DNA of 64,000 bases from an uncultured Erythrobacter sp. (GCA_947488755.1 CANLAD010000001.1:758247-822246), one strand, 5' to 3'. Positions 26,214 through 35,174 are shown, numbered from the stretch's first letter. A program made the numbers and translations. The notes: generated by a model not told the origin, from the sequence alone.

Positions 26214-26687
26214 GTGGGCGGCGAGCGGACGCTGACGCCGGGCGAGGTGGAGCTGGCCCGCACCATTTTCGGCAATGCGATCGACTACGAGTCGGTGCGG
26301 CTGCGGCGGCGCAAGTGGTTTCCGCTCCAGCCGCGCAAGGTGACGATGGCACCGCGCGGGCATCTGCACTTCCATCCCCGCGGCACCGCCTATTGTGACG
26401 ATTTCTCGACCGAGAGCCTCGCGCGGCAGGGTCTGCTGATCCACGAACTCACCCATGTCTGGCAGACCCAGACGCGCGGGCAATGGTACCTTGTTCTCAA
26501 CCGCCACCCCTTCTGCCGCTACGACTATGCGCTAAAGCCGGGTCAGCCGTTCAAAGCCTATGGCATCGAGCAGCAGGCCGAGATCGTGAAGCACGCGTTC
26601 TGGCTGCGGCACGGCGCGAAAGTCGCGGGCGTCGCCGCGCGCGAGGCCTACGATGTCCTGGTGCGATTCGAAGGCGCGACGCGCTAG
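26214..26687 (+). CDS. zincin-like protein of the Sphingomonadales 'vgr-related' family
   Basis: This 157-residue protein carries an HExxH motif, H-E-L-T-H in LIHELTHVWQ, followed by aromatic-rich segments (RHPFCRYDYAL) and a helical EQQAEIVKHAF containing a Glu that could be the third zinc ligand. Database names for this family mention vgr, but nothing here links it to type VI secretion. No ATG lies in frame after the PCuAC stop, so the GTG at 26214 is taken as the start; it is preceded by no clear Shine-Dalgarno. Function is unknown beyond probable zinc binding. Confidence 0.7.
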   Translation: MGGERTLTPGEVELARTIFGNAIDYESVRLRRRKWFPLQPRKVTMAPRGHLHFHPRGTAYCDDFSTESLARQGLLIHELTHVWQTQTRGQWYLVLNRHPFCRYDYALKPGQPFKAYGIEQQAEIVKHAFWLRHGAKVAGVAAREAYDVLVRFEGATR

Positions 26688-26696
26688 CGCGTACGA

Positions 26697-26990
26697 TCAC
26701 CGCGGATCGTCGGGGTAGCCTTCTTCGCCGAAGCAGTCTTCGTCGAGATAGCCGTTGTTTCCGTAACCGTCGCAATCGTCGTCCTTGTCGACGAAATATC
26801 CGGCGAGCCCGCCTGCCGCCGCGCCTGCAAGCGCATAGGTTTCGAGGTCTTCGCCCGTAACGGCAGCCAGACCGGCTCCGGCAGCCGCTCCGGCGAGCCC
26901 ACCTTCGACAGCATAATTTTCCGAGCAGGCGCTAAGGCCGATACTGCTCGCGATAAGCGCGGTGGCGATAAGGACGTTTTTCATTTCCAA
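26697..26990 (-). CDS. small glycine-zipper lipoprotein
   Basis: This 97-residue envelope protein has a signal sequence at 1-21 and lipobox GLSAC (Cys22). A Gly/Ala-rich glycine-zipper region (GLAGAAAGAGLAAV and AGAAAGGLAGYF) resembles Rcp/YMGG-type outer-membrane proteins. The acidic tail contains a second and third Cys (DDDCDGYG, LDEDCFG). It may span or associate with the outer membrane. ATG at residue 3 (26984) is an alternative start. It is followed by a gene on the opposite strand at 9 bp. Confidence 0.75.
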   Translation of the reverse strand: MEMKNVLIATALIASSIGLSACSENYAVEGGLAGAAAGAGLAAVTGEDLETYALAGAAAGGLAGYFVDKDDDCDGYGNNGYLDEDCFGEEGYPDDPR

Positions 26991-27059
26991 GTCTCCGTCT
27001 CTCTTGTCTGGATCAGCGAATATCGGAGATATCGATATCGGTCCCCGCGTTTGCGACGA

Positions 27060-27647
27060 TCAGCCCGGCTTCTTCGCCACGCCGACCATTGCCGGGCGCA
27101 GCAAGCGGTCCTTGATCATCCAGCCGGACTGCATTTCCTGCACCACCGTGCCTGCCTCGTGCTCATCGGTCGGCACTTCCATCATCGCCTGATGCTGGTT
27201 GGGGTCAAGCGGCATGCCCTTTGCCGCGATGCGTTCGATGCCGTGCTGCTTGAACACCTTTTCAAGCTCGCGCTGCGTTGCTTCGATACCGGTCACGAGG
27301 CCCTTCATCTTTTCCTCGCCGCGCAGGCTTTCAGGGATCGCCTCGACTGCGCGGCTGAGATTGTCCCACACGCTCAAAATATCGCGGGCAAAGCCGGTCG
27401 CGGCATAATTGCGCGCATCGGCCACGTCCTTCTCCATGCGGCGGCGCACGTTCTGCGTTTCCGCCTTGGCGTAAAGCACTTCCTGCTTGGCATTCTCGAG
27501 ATCGCCACGCAGCGCCTCGAGCGCTTCGGAAACGTCGCCGCTTTCGGGCGGTTCGAGCTCGCCTTCCTCGTCGAGAAACTCTTTCGGAACGCCCTTCAAT
27601 TCTTCGTCTTTCGCCGCGTCGGCTTGCGGCTGATCGTTGTCGTTCAT
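27060..27647 (-). CDS. grpE: nucleotide exchange factor GrpE
   Basis: This co-chaperone releases ADP from DnaK. Its 195 residues comprise an acidic N-terminus, a long coiled-coil helix (about 40-85, ALEALRGDLENAKQEVLY), and the C-terminal beta-wing with GrpE signatures NLSRAVEAIP and PLDPNQHQAMM. ATG 27647 is supported by the family start; in-frame codons upstream are antisense to other genes and overlap hrcA. It lies 17 bp after hrcA on the same strand, forming the hrcA-grpE operon typical of alphaproteobacteria. Confidence 0.97.
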   Translation of the reverse strand: MNDNDQPQADAAKDEELKGVPKEFLDEEGELEPPESGDVSEALEALRGDLENAKQEVLYAKAETQNVRRRMEKDVADARNYAATGFARDILSVWDNLSRAVEAIPESLRGEEKMKGLVTGIEATQRELEKVFKQHGIERIAAKGMPLDPNQHQAMMEVPTDEHEAGTVVQEMQSGWMIKDRLLRPAMVGVAKKPG

Positions 27648-27664
27648 GATGTGCGAATATCCAT

Positions 27665-28717
27665 TCAAGCGATGAGCTTGCCCAGCGAACGCGAGAGCGA
27701 GCGGGCCGTGAGGTCCACCATGGGGACCACGCGAGCGTAATTCAACCGTGTCGGGCCGATCACCCCCAGCACACCTACCACCCTGCCCTCCAAATCGCGA
27801 TAGGGCGATGCGATGACGGACGAGCCGGAAAGACCGAACAGCCGGTTCTCGCTGCCGATGAAGATGCGGGTCGCCTCCGCTTCCCGCGCGCTTTCGAGCA
27901 GAGTGGAGACCGATTGCTTGTCTTCCAGATCCTCCAGCAGCGAACGCACCCGCTCGATATCGTTCAGCGCCTCGTCGTCGAGCAGGTTGGCTGCGCCGCG
28001 AACGATCAGGACCGGGCGCTTGTCGGCATCCTCGCTCCACACCGCAAGACCACGCTCGACCAGATCGCGGCTTGCATCGTCGAGCTGGCTTTGCCCGGCA
28101 TCGATCTCGGCGCGCATGGCCTGCGCCGCTTCGGCGAGGGTTCGCCCGGCGAGGCGCGACGTGATGTAATTGCTGGCCGCTTCGAGCGATCCGGTGGCGG
28201 CGGTGTCCAGCTCCAGCACCCGGTTCTCGACCCCGCCATCCTCTCCGACCAGCACTGCGAGCGCTCTGCCCTGCCCCAGCGGTACGAGGCTGAATTGCGC
28301 CAGCCGCTGCTCGCGCGTCGGCACCATCACCATGCCTGCCGCCCCGGAAAGCTCGGACAGGAGCGCGCTGGTCTGCTGCAACGCCTGTTCGACTGGCCCG
28401 CCTTCGGACAGTCGCGCCTCGATCTGCGCGCGCTCCTCTTCGCTCGGCTCGGCCACGCGCATCATGCCATCGACGAAAATGCGCAGCCCCGCATCGGTCG
28501 GCATCCGCCCTGCGCTGGTGTGCGGAGCGGCGAGGAGGCCCAGCCCCTCAAGCTCGGCCAGCACGCTGCGGATCGAAGCGGGCGACAGGTTGAGCGCGCC
28601 ACCCGCTGCCAGCGTCTTGGATCCGACAGGCTGACCGTCTTCCAGATACCCCTCGACCACACGCCGAAAAATATCGCGCGCGCGATCGGTCAGTTCGATG
28701 ATGGGGGGAGAGGTCAT
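27665..28717 (-). CDS. hrcA: heat-inducible transcription repressor HrcA
   Basis: This repressor binds CIRCE elements (classically upstream of groESL) and is tuned by GroEL. It has 350 residues. The N-terminal winged helix includes ELTDRARDIFRRVVEGYL and the recognition region GSKTLA...LSPASIRSVLAELE. A GAF-like central domain follows. ATG 28717 fits the family; a TTG at 28753 is in frame. No CIRCE sequence is visible in its own upstream region, so autoregulation via CIRCE is not supported here. A CTTG and a degenerate CCTAGGATT just before the ATG hint at an RpoH-like promoter but would give an almost leaderless mRNA. Confidence 0.95.
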   Translation of the reverse strand: MTSPPIIELTDRARDIFRRVVEGYLEDGQPVGSKTLAAGGALNLSPASIRSVLAELEGLGLLAAPHTSAGRMPTDAGLRIFVDGMMRVAEPSEEERAQIEARLSEGGPVEQALQQTSALLSELSGAAGMVMVPTREQRLAQFSLVPLGQGRALAVLVGEDGGVENRVLELDTAATGSLEAASNYITSRLAGRTLAEAAQAMRAEIDAGQSQLDDASRDLVERGLAVWSEDADKRPVLIVRGAANLLDDEALNDIERVRSLLEDLEDKQSVSTLLESAREAEATRIFIGSENRLFGLSGSSVIASPYRDLEGRVVGVLGVIGPTRLNYARVVPMVDLTARSLSRSLGKLIA

Positions 28718-28823
28718 GGCGTTAATCCTAGGTGGGAGTATCGTGTTCGCCAAGCCTTGCCCCTGCCCTGCATCCCCGCCACACGCGCCCTAAGCTCCCG
28801 AATCGCAAAACAGGACCAAGACC

Positions 28824-29537
28824 ATGCGCCCATCCGACCGCACGCCCGACGAAATGCGCGCCATCTCGATCGAGACCGGCTTTACCAAGCATGCCGAAGG
28901 GTCGTGCCTCGTCAGCTTTGGCGATACGCGGGTGCTGTGCACCGCGAGTGTCGAAGAACGCATTCCGCCATGGCTGCGCGGCAAGGGTGAAGGATGGGTC
29001 ACGGGCGAATATTCGATGCTTCCGCGCGCCACGCATACTCGCGGAAGCCGCGAGGCGGCGCGGGGCAAGCAATCGGGGCGTACGCAGGAAATTCAGCGGC
29101 TTATCGGGCGTTCTTTGCGCGCAGTGGTCGATCTTGAAAAGCTTGGCGAGCGGCAGATCACGCTCGATTGTGATGTGATCCAGGCCGATGGCGGCACACG
29201 GACAGCGTCGATCTCTGGCGCTTGGGTGGCGTTGCGACTGGCGGTCAATGGTCTGTTGGAAACAGGTGTAATTGCGCACGATCCCATCACCGCAAAGGTC
29301 GCCGCCATTTCCTGCGGGGTGTACAAGGGCACGCCGGTGCTGGACCTCGATTACGACGAGGACTCCAGCGCCGACGCAGATGCCAACTTCGTCCTCATCG
29401 AAGGGGGGCAGATCGCCGAAGTTCAGGCCACCGCCGAGGGCGCGACCTATGACGAGGAAGCGCTGCTGCGTCTCCTGCGTCTCGCCCGGATCGGATGCGA
29501 CCGCATCTTCGCAGCGCAGGACGAAGCGGTAAAATGA
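28824..29537 (+). CDS. rph: ribonuclease PH
   Basis: This phosphorolytic 3'-5' exoribonuclease trims tRNA 3' ends. Its 237 residues match the family length, with N-terminal [20 protein letters not shown], the RNA-binding/phosphate region [20 protein letters not shown] and the catalytic [18 protein letters not shown] segment. It is divergent from hrcA. Its stop overlaps the rdgB start (ATGA), so the two are translationally coupled. Confidence 0.97.
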   Translation: MRPSDRTPDEMRAISIETGFTKHAEGSCLVSFGDTRVLCTASVEERIPPWLRGKGEGWVTGEYSMLPRATHTRGSREAARGKQSGRTQEIQRLIGRSLRAVVDLEKLGERQITLDCDVIQADGGTRTASISGAWVALRLAVNGLLETGVIAHDPITAKVAAISCGVYKGTPVLDLDYDEDSSADADANFVLIEGGQIAEVQATAEGATYDEEALLRLLRLARIGCDRIFAAQDEAVK

Positions 29538-30172
29538 CGCGAAAGCTCGGCGGCGGTTCGCTGGTCATTGCGACCCACAATGCGGGCAAGCTGAAAGAGA
29601 TTTCCGCGCTGCTCGAACCGTATGGCATGAAGTGCCTGTCCGCCGGATCGCTCGGCCTCCCAGAGCCGGCGGAAACCGGCACGACCTTCGTCGAGAATGC
29701 GCTGATAAAGGCGCGCGCGGCGGCGGAGGCTTCGGGAATTGTCGCGCTCGCCGACGATAGCGGGCTGGCGGTCGATGCGCTCGATGGGCGGCCGGGCGTC
29801 TACACCGCCGACTGGGCGGAGCGGCAGTGGTTCGAGGGCGAGCCTGGCCGCGACTGGTACATGGCGATGGGCAAGGTCGAGGGAATGCTGCAGGAGTTGA
29901 GCGCAGATGCGGACCGTTCGGCGGCGTTCCATTGCGTGCTGGCCATTAGCTGGCCCGATGGCGAACACGCGGTTTACGAAGGGCGCTGCCCCGGCTCGCT
30001 GACTTGGCCCCCGCGTGGAGAATTGGGCTTTGGGTACGATCCGGTGTTTGTGCCGCAAGCGCGCGAAGGCTCTGAAACCTTTGCCGAAATCGAACCTGAT
30101 GAAAAGCACCGCATCAGCCATCGCGCGGACGCTTTTGCCAAGCTGGTCAAGGATCAGTTTGGCGTTGCCTGA
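29534..30172 (+). CDS. rdgB: dITP/XTP pyrophosphatase (HAM1/RdgB)
   Basis: This enzyme hydrolyses dITP, XTP and related non-canonical nucleotides to monophosphates, keeping them out of DNA. It has 212 residues. The N-terminal substrate loop [11 protein letters not shown], the catalytic region [20 protein letters not shown] and the C-terminal FGYDPVFVP and [10 protein letters not shown] motifs are all present. The start overlaps the rph stop by 4 bp. It belongs to the rph-rdgB-hemW-xerC run. Confidence 0.96.
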   Translation: MTRKLGGGSLVIATHNAGKLKEISALLEPYGMKCLSAGSLGLPEPAETGTTFVENALIKARAAAEASGIVALADDSGLAVDALDGRPGVYTADWAERQWFEGEPGRDWYMAMGKVEGMLQELSADADRSAAFHCVLAISWPDGEHAVYEGRCPGSLTWPPRGELGFGYDPVFVPQAREGSETFAEIEPDEKHRISHRADAFAKLVKDQFGVA

Positions 30173-30193
30173 TAAGTAGCTACATTGCGCCCC

Positions 30194-31345
30194 ATGGCGC
30201 GCGCCCTCTACATTCACTGGCCATTCTGCGCGAAAAAGTGCCCGTATTGCGACTTCAATTCGCATGTTCGTGAAAGCGTGGATGTCGCAGCCTGGCGCGC
30301 GGCGCTGGTGGCTGACATGCAAGCCGAGGCGCAGGCGACGGGCGGCGAGACGCTGACATCGATCTTCTTCGGCGGCGGCACGCCTTCGTTGATGCCGCCC
30401 GAACTGGTCGAGACACTGCTGGAAAAAGCCGAGCGTTTGTGGGGGTTTGCGCCCGATATCGAGATCACGCTCGAAGCCAATCCCTCCTCGATCGAGGCCG
30501 CGCGGTTCGCCGCTCTGGCGCAGGCCGGGGTCAATCGCGTCTCGATCGGAGTGCAATCGCTCGATGACGACACGCTTAAATGGCTGGGGCGACTGCACGG
30601 CGCCAAAGAGGCACTGAACGCGCTCGAAGTGGCGCAGAAGGCGTTTGAGCGGGTCTCGTTTGACCTCATCTATGCCCTGCCCGGTCAGACCGCATACGAG
30701 TGGCGCGAGCAGCTCAGCCGCGCGCTTGATTTCGGCACGTCGCATCTCTCGCTCTACCAACTCACCATCGAGCCGGGCACCCGGTTTGCGACCGACGTTC
30801 GGCGCGGTGTGTTCGATCCCTTGGGCGACGATGCGGCGGCCGACCTTTTCGCACTTACGCAGGAGCTGACCGAGCACGCCGGACTGCCTGCCTATGAAAC
30901 CAGCAACCACGCTCGTCCGGGTGAGCAAAGCCGCCACAATCTCACCTACTGGCGGTATCAGGACTATGCCGGGATCGGGCCCGGAGCGCATGGGCGGCGC
31001 GGCGGGTTTGCGACCATGCGCCATCGCAAGCCGGAGAACTTCCTGAAAGCTGTTGGCGAGCGCGGGCATGGTATTGCCGAGCAGCGTGTGCTTGTGCCCG
31101 CTGAGCAGGCGTCGGAGGCGCTGCTGATGGGGCTGCGACTGGTCGAAGGGGTGGAACTCACCGACCTCGAAATGCGTTTCGGTATCGCCGCGAATAAGCT
31201 GATAAATAAGAGCAAACCCACGCATCTTCAGTCGATTGGCCTGATGTGGCGCGAGGGAGATCGCATCGGTCTTACCCGGGCAGGCCGCCCCGTGCTCGAT
31301 GCCGTACTGGGCGAGCTGGTGGCGGACGATCTGGTGCAGGCATGA
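30194..31345 (+). CDS. hemW: radical SAM heme chaperone HemW
   Basis: Formerly annotated as oxygen-independent coproporphyrinogen oxidase-like, HemW inserts heme into target proteins. It has 383 residues from ATG 30194. The radical-SAM cluster motif CAKKCPYC has the CxxxCxxC spacing and lacks the extra N-terminal Cys of true HemN. The GGGTPSLM SAM-binding motif and the HemW signature HNLTYWRY follow. A TTG at 30185 is also in frame. It is coupled to xerC by ATGA overlap. Confidence 0.95.
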   Translation: MARALYIHWPFCAKKCPYCDFNSHVRESVDVAAWRAALVADMQAEAQATGGETLTSIFFGGGTPSLMPPELVETLLEKAERLWGFAPDIEITLEANPSSIEAARFAALAQAGVNRVSIGVQSLDDDTLKWLGRLHGAKEALNALEVAQKAFERVSFDLIYALPGQTAYEWREQLSRALDFGTSHLSLYQLTIEPGTRFATDVRRGVFDPLGDDAAADLFALTQELTEHAGLPAYETSNHARPGEQSRHNLTYWRYQDYAGIGPGAHGRRGGFATMRHRKPENFLKAVGERGHGIAEQRVLVPAEQASEALLMGLRLVEGVELTDLEMRFGIAANKLINKSKPTHLQSIGLMWREGDRIGLTRAGRPVLDAVLGELVADDLVQA

Positions 31346-32241
31346 GCGCCGCCGACCTTCTCGGCGCCTGGCGCGCGCATCTCACCGACGCCCGCTGCCG
31401 CTCGCCCCACACGGTGCGCGCCTATGTTGCAGCGGCGCAGCGATTGCTTGCCAGTCGCGACCTCGCCCAATGGGACCACGTCGCCACACTCGAAGCGCAT
31501 GACCTGCGCGCTCACCTCGCCGCGCGCCGGGCCGAGGGTCTCGCCAATGCGAGCGCCGCGCGCGAACTCTCCGCGCTCAAGGCCTTCATTGCCTTTGCCC
31601 GCGCCGAAAGCGGCGATCCCGACCCCGCACCGCCGCGCATCCGAGGTCCGCGCATCAAGAAGGGCCTCCCCCGCCCCGTAACGCCCGACGAAGCGGTCAA
31701 CCTCGCCGACCTGATCGAAGGCACTGCGAGCGAGGACTGGATCGGCGCGCGCGACCGGGCGGTGCTGCTGCTGATGTACGGATCGGGCCTGCGCATCGCC
31801 GAGGCGCTCTCGCTGCAAGGCCGCGATGCGCCGCTCGGCGAAACGCTTCAGGTCGTCGGCAAGGGCGGGAAGGAGCGCATCGTGCCAGTGCTCCCCATCA
31901 CCCGCGCCGCCGTCGCCGCTTATGTCGAGGCGTGCCCCTGGCCGCTTTCGGCGAAAGAGGCGCTGTTTCGCGGGGCCAAGGGCGGTGCGCTGTCGCAAGG
32001 CATGGTCCAGCAGGCGATGGCAAAGGCCCGCCGCGCGCTCGGCCTGCCCGACACCGCCACCCCGCACGCGCTGCGCCATTCCTTCGCGACGCATCTATTG
32101 GGCGCGGGTGCGGATTTGCGGTCTTTGCAGGAACTGCTCGGCCACGCCTCGCTCGGTTCGACGCAGATTTATACCAAGGTCGATGCGGCCAGTATGCTGG
32201 AGACCTACCGCGCGGCCCATCCACGGGCGGGCAAGGGCTAG
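31342..32241 (+). CDS. xerC: tyrosine recombinase XerC
   Basis: This site-specific recombinase resolves chromosome dimers at dif together with XerD. It has 299 residues. The N-terminal SAM-like core-binding domain is followed by the catalytic domain: Arg I in GSGLRIAEALSL, Lys in GKGGKERIVP, HxxR in HALRHSF, the second His in LLGHASLGSTQ and the nucleophilic Tyr in QIYTKV. It is a housekeeping recombinase judging by operon context (ATGA coupled to hemW), not an integrase of a mobile element. The 3' end overlaps the convergent DedA gene by 4 bp. Confidence 0.92.
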   Translation: MSAADLLGAWRAHLTDARCRSPHTVRAYVAAAQRLLASRDLAQWDHVATLEAHDLRAHLAARRAEGLANASAARELSALKAFIAFARAESGDPDPAPPRIRGPRIKKGLPRPVTPDEAVNLADLIEGTASEDWIGARDRAVLLLMYGSGLRIAEALSLQGRDAPLGETLQVVGKGGKERIVPVLPITRAAVAAYVEACPWPLSAKEALFRGAKGGALSQGMVQQAMAKARRALGLPDTATPHALRHSFATHLLGAGADLRSLQELLGHASLGSTQIYTKVDAASMLETYRAAHPRAGKG

Positions 32242-32849
32242 GCCCCCTTCGCGCGTGCCGGTTTCCATGTGACAACCCGGTAGATGTAATATGCGACGCC
32301 CAGCACGAACATCGCGATGATCGCGATGCCGACAATCTCCTCATACTGCGCGATGAAGCCCGACAGCGCACGCCCGCCAAGGATCAGCGCACCGTTCCAG
32401 AACAGCGATCCGGCGAAGGTGAACAGGCAGAACCGCCACAGTTTCATGTGCGCGAGGCCCGCGGGAAGCGAGACAATCGTGCGCAGGAACGGTGAGAAGC
32501 GGAACAGGAAGACGATCCAGTCGCCGTATCGCAGAAACAGGCGTCGCGCCCGCACGAAACCGCGCCATTCGAAGGTCAGCCAGCGACCGTAGCGCATGAC
32601 GAAGAAGCGCAATTGCGCCTCGCTCCAGCGGTGTCCCAGCCAGTACCAGAACAGGTTGCCCGCGACCGTCCCCGCGGTCCCGATCAGCAGCAGCGGCCAG
32701 AACGCCATCTCTCCGCGCGCGACCAGCACGCCGCCAAAGCCCATGATGATCTCGGAGGGGACCGGCGGGAAGACATTTTCCAGCGCCATAAGAATGAAAA
32801 TGCCGAGATACCCGCCCCAGCGGATCACATCGAGGATTAGTTCGGTCAT
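32238..32849 (-). CDS. DedA family (VTT domain) membrane protein
   Basis: This 203-residue integral membrane protein has the DedA/SNARE-associated signature: a re-entrant region ENVFPPVPSEIIM near the N-terminus and the conserved FLFRFSPFLRTIVSLPAGLA with the essential Arg residues. Family members flip lipid carriers such as undecaprenyl phosphate or phosphatidylethanolamine and maintain proton-motive force. It lies downstream of gshB on the same strand with a 23-bp gap. Confidence 0.92.
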   Translation of the reverse strand: MTELILDVIRWGGYLGIFILMALENVFPPVPSEIIMGFGGVLVARGEMAFWPLLLIGTAGTVAGNLFWYWLGHRWSEAQLRFFVMRYGRWLTFEWRGFVRARRLFLRYGDWIVFLFRFSPFLRTIVSLPAGLAHMKLWRFCLFTFAGSLFWNGALILGGRALSGFIAQYEEIVGIAIIAMFVLGVAYYIYRVVTWKPARAKGA

Positions 32850-32872
32850 GCGCGCTTAACGCATGGCACGCA

Positions 32873-33835
32873 TCATTCGTTCATCGCCGCGTGACGCGCT
32901 TCGATCGCGTCCCAGATCATCCCGGCAAGATCGGTGCCATCGAACTCGGAGATCGCGACGATGCCTGTGGGTGACGTGACATTGATTTCAGTCAGCCATT
33001 CGCCGCCGATCACGTCGATCCCTACGAAGGTCAGACCGAGCCGCTTCAGGTCCGGGCCCATCGCTTCGCAAATCTCACGCTCGCGGTCGGTCAGCGTGGT
33101 GGCTTCGGCGCTGCCGCCCATGGCTAGGTTCGAACGAAACTCACCTTCGCCCGGTATCCGGTTGATTGCACCTGCTATTTCGCCATCGATCAGCACGATG
33201 CGTTTGTCCCCCGTGGCCACTTCAGGGAGGAAGGGTTGGACCATGTGCGGCTCGGGCCAGGTCTGGTTGAACACCTCGAACAGGGCGGTCAGATTGTCGC
33301 CATCGGCGGGCACGCGGAAGATCGCCTTGCCGCCATTGCCGTGGATCGGCTTGACCACCACCGCGCCGTGCTCATCCATGAACCGGCGCACTTCGTCGAC
33401 GCTGCGGGTGACGAGCGTTGGCGGCATGAACCGGCGGTAATCGAGCACCATCACCTTTTCCGGCGCATTACGGACACTGGCGGGGTCGTTGACCACCAGC
33501 GTCTCGCCCGCGATCCGCTCGAGCAAATGGGTCGCGGTGATATAGCCCATGTGGAAAGGCGGATCCTGCCGCATGAGAATAACGTCGATGTCCTTGCCCA
33601 GATCAAGGCGGCGGTATTCACCCTTCTCGAAATGATCGCCTTCGACCCGGCGCACCGTCACCGGAGCGGCCTCGGCAATCAGGCGGTCGTCCGCATCCAG
33701 CGTCAGGCTCTCGACATGGTATTCGAACACCTCATGCCCCCGCTCCTGCGCGGCCAGCATCAGCGCGAACGAGCTGTCGCCCTTGATATTGATGTCCTCG
33801 ATGGGGTCCATCTGGACGGCGACACGCAAATTCAT
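32873..33835 (-). CDS. gshB: glutathione synthetase
   Basis: This ATP-grasp ligase joins gamma-glutamylcysteine to glycine. Its 320 residues match the bacterial GshB length. Visible features are the N-terminal MDPIEDINIKGDSSFALMLAA, the ATP-grasp segment VVVKPIHGNGGKAIFRV and the metal-binding TEINVTSPTGI. It is in the conserved neighbourhood rsmI-yraN-gshB. A palindromic repeat of the CGTCATTGCGAG family separates it from yraN. Confidence 0.97.
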   Translation of the reverse strand: MNLRVAVQMDPIEDINIKGDSSFALMLAAQERGHEVFEYHVESLTLDADDRLIAEAAPVTVRRVEGDHFEKGEYRRLDLGKDIDVILMRQDPPFHMGYITATHLLERIAGETLVVNDPASVRNAPEKVMVLDYRRFMPPTLVTRSVDEVRRFMDEHGAVVVKPIHGNGGKAIFRVPADGDNLTALFEVFNQTWPEPHMVQPFLPEVATGDKRIVLIDGEIAGAINRIPGEGEFRSNLAMGGSAEATTLTDREREICEAMGPDLKRLGLTFVGIDVIGGEWLTEINVTSPTGIVAISEFDGTDLAGMIWDAIEARHAAMNE

Positions 33836-33847
33836 TCTTCAAATCCA

Positions 33848-33936
33848 TTCGTCATTGCGAGCGAAGCGAAGCAATCCAGAGCCTCGCACATGATCGCTCT
33901 GGATTGCTTCGTCGCTGCGCTCCTCGCAATGACGAA
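33848..33936. repeat. palindromic intergenic repeat, CGTCATTGCGAG type (full copy)
   Basis: A long imperfect inverted repeat. The left arm (33848-33882) starts TTCGTCATTGCGAG and includes AAGCAATCCAGAGC. The right arm (33896-33936) starts GCTCTGGATTGCTTCG and ends CTCGCAATGACGAA; the loop is about 13 nt. A partial copy of the same family lies at about 55519-55570. Such elements are dispersed in many proteobacterial genomes and can fold into stable hairpins in RNA. It fills the gap between gshB and yraN. Confidence 0.85.
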
Positions 33937-33948
33937 GTGAAACGATGC

Positions 33949-34305
33949 TCAGGGCATCCAGGCGTTTTCGATGTGGCGCGGGCGGGTGCCGGGTGCAAGC
34001 AGGATGACGTCGATCCGCATGTCTTCGCCCGGCTGCGCGTATTCGTGGCCGACCGCCTCCACCGCCGCGGCGACCCGCGCGAGGCGGCGTTCGTCGATCG
34101 CCTGACCCAGCGCGGCGGCATTCTTGCGCCACTTTACCTCGATGAACGCGACGAGGCCCTGTTTGCGTGCGATCAGGTCGATTTCGCCGAGCGGCGTCTT
34201 CACACGCTGCGCCAGCACCTCCCAGCCCTGCACTGCGAGCCATTGCGCGGCCTGCGCCTCGCCTTCACGACCCTTGCGCTCGGCGATTTCGCGTTTCGCG
34301 CTCAC
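33949..34305 (-). CDS. YraN family (UPF0102) endonuclease-fold protein
   Basis: This 118-residue protein of the PD-(D/E)XK-like UPF0102 family shows conserved residues in GEIDLIAR (Asp) and FIEVKWRK (Glu, Lys), typical of the nuclease fold. The function is unproven, though a role with RNase/DNA processing is suspected. Its ATG overlaps the rsmI stop by 4 bp, so it is translationally coupled to rsmI as in many alphaproteobacteria. Confidence 0.93.
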   Translation of the reverse strand: MSAKREIAERKGREGEAQAAQWLAVQGWEVLAQRVKTPLGEIDLIARKQGLVAFIEVKWRKNAAALGQAIDERRLARVAAAVEAVGHEYAQPGEDMRIDVILLAPGTRPRHIENAWMP

Positions 34306-35174
34306 TGCGATTTCAGCTCCACCGCGCGGGTATAGAGCGTCTGTCGGTCAAGCCCGGTCGCCCTGGCCACACGGGCCGCCGCCTTGCTGGGACTCGCATC
34401 GACAAGCGCCTCGCGCAGCAGCGCGTCGGGATCGGCATCGAAAGCCTCCTCCCCCGGCGGACCGACCAACAGCACGATCTCGCCCTTGGGCGGATGCGCG
34501 GCGTAGTGGTCCGCAAGCTCCTGCGCGCTTCCGGTGCGGCATTCCTCGTGCAGCTTGGTCAGTTCGCGCGCGACCGCGACTTCGCGCTCCGGCCACAGCT
34601 CGGCAATCGCACGCAGCGAGCGTTCGAGCCGCGGGCCGGTCTCGTAGAACACCAGCGTTGCCGCCACCTCTCCCAGTTCCCCCAGCACATCGCGCCGCGC
34701 CTTGTCCTTCACCGGCAGGAACCCGGCGAACAGGAAGCGATCGTTCGGCAGACCCGACACCGTCAGTCCGGCAATCGCCGCGCACGCGCCCGGAACCACC
34801 ACGACTTCGATACCCGCCTCGCGCGCCTCTTGCACCAGCCGATAGCCGGGATCGGACACCAGCGGCGTGCCCGCATCGCTGACCAGCGCGACCGGACCCG
34901 CTCCGGCGGCATCCAGCAGCCGGGCGCGCGTTTCGGGCGAGGCGTGATCGTCATAGCGCTGCATTCGGGTGTCGATCTCGTACGCCTTCAGCAGCCGTCC
35001 GGTCACGCGCGTATCCTCGCAGGCTATCAAATGTGAACGACGAAGCACCTCGATTGCGCGTATCGTCATATCGCCGAGATTGCCAATCGGCGTGGCGACA
35101 ATATAGAGGCCGGGCGACAGGGCGTCTCCGGTCTGGAGATCGCCTGAACCGGATTTTTGGGACGGCACCTTCAC
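34302..35174 (-). CDS. rsmI: 16S rRNA (cytidine(1402)-2'-O)-methyltransferase RsmI
   Basis: This tetrapyrrole-methylase-fold enzyme methylates the ribose of C1402 in the decoding centre. Conserved GLYIVATPIGNLGDMTIRA and VSDAGTPLVSDPGYRLV (SAM/substrate loops) are clear. No ATG is available near the conserved start. GTG codons at 35174 and 35168 or the GTG at 35228 are candidates; the last would overlap the divergent lipoprotein start, so an internal GTG is preferred. The N-terminal extension of about 20 residues before the fold is of low complexity. It is coupled to yraN. Confidence 0.93.
   Translation of the reverse strand: MKVPSQKSGSGDLQTGDALSPGLYIVATPIGNLGDMTIRAIEVLRRSHLIACEDTRVTGRLLKAYEIDTRMQRYDDHASPETRARLLDAAGAGPVALVSDAGTPLVSDPGYRLVQEAREAGIEVVVVPGACAAIAGLTVSGLPNDRFLFAGFLPVKDKARRDVLGELGEVAATLVFYETGPRLERSLRAIAELWPEREVAVARELTKLHEECRTGSAQELADHYAAHPPKGEIVLLVGPPGEEAFDADPDALLREALVDASPSKAAARVARATGLDRQTLYTRAVELKSQ

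Noticed and set aside
26214..26687. Type VI secretion VgrG protein
   Set aside because: Only the family name suggests vgr; the sequence has an HExxH zincin-like motif and none of the spike protein features, and no secretion genes are present.
27665..28823. CIRCE element at hrcA
   Set aside because: No TTAGCACTC-N9-GAGTGCTAA or near match in the upstream region.
29447..31225. Long minus-strand open frame across rdgB and hemW
   Set aside because: It is antisense to two genes with intact catalytic motifs; no family resemblance or ribosome-binding site.
31342..32241. Phage or genomic island integrase
   Set aside because: The tyrosine recombinase is the XerC housekeeping gene in its usual operon; no attachment repeats or phage genes are nearby.
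33848..33936. CRISPR array
   Set aside because: Palindromic single units without spacers or regular direct repeats; no cas genes.
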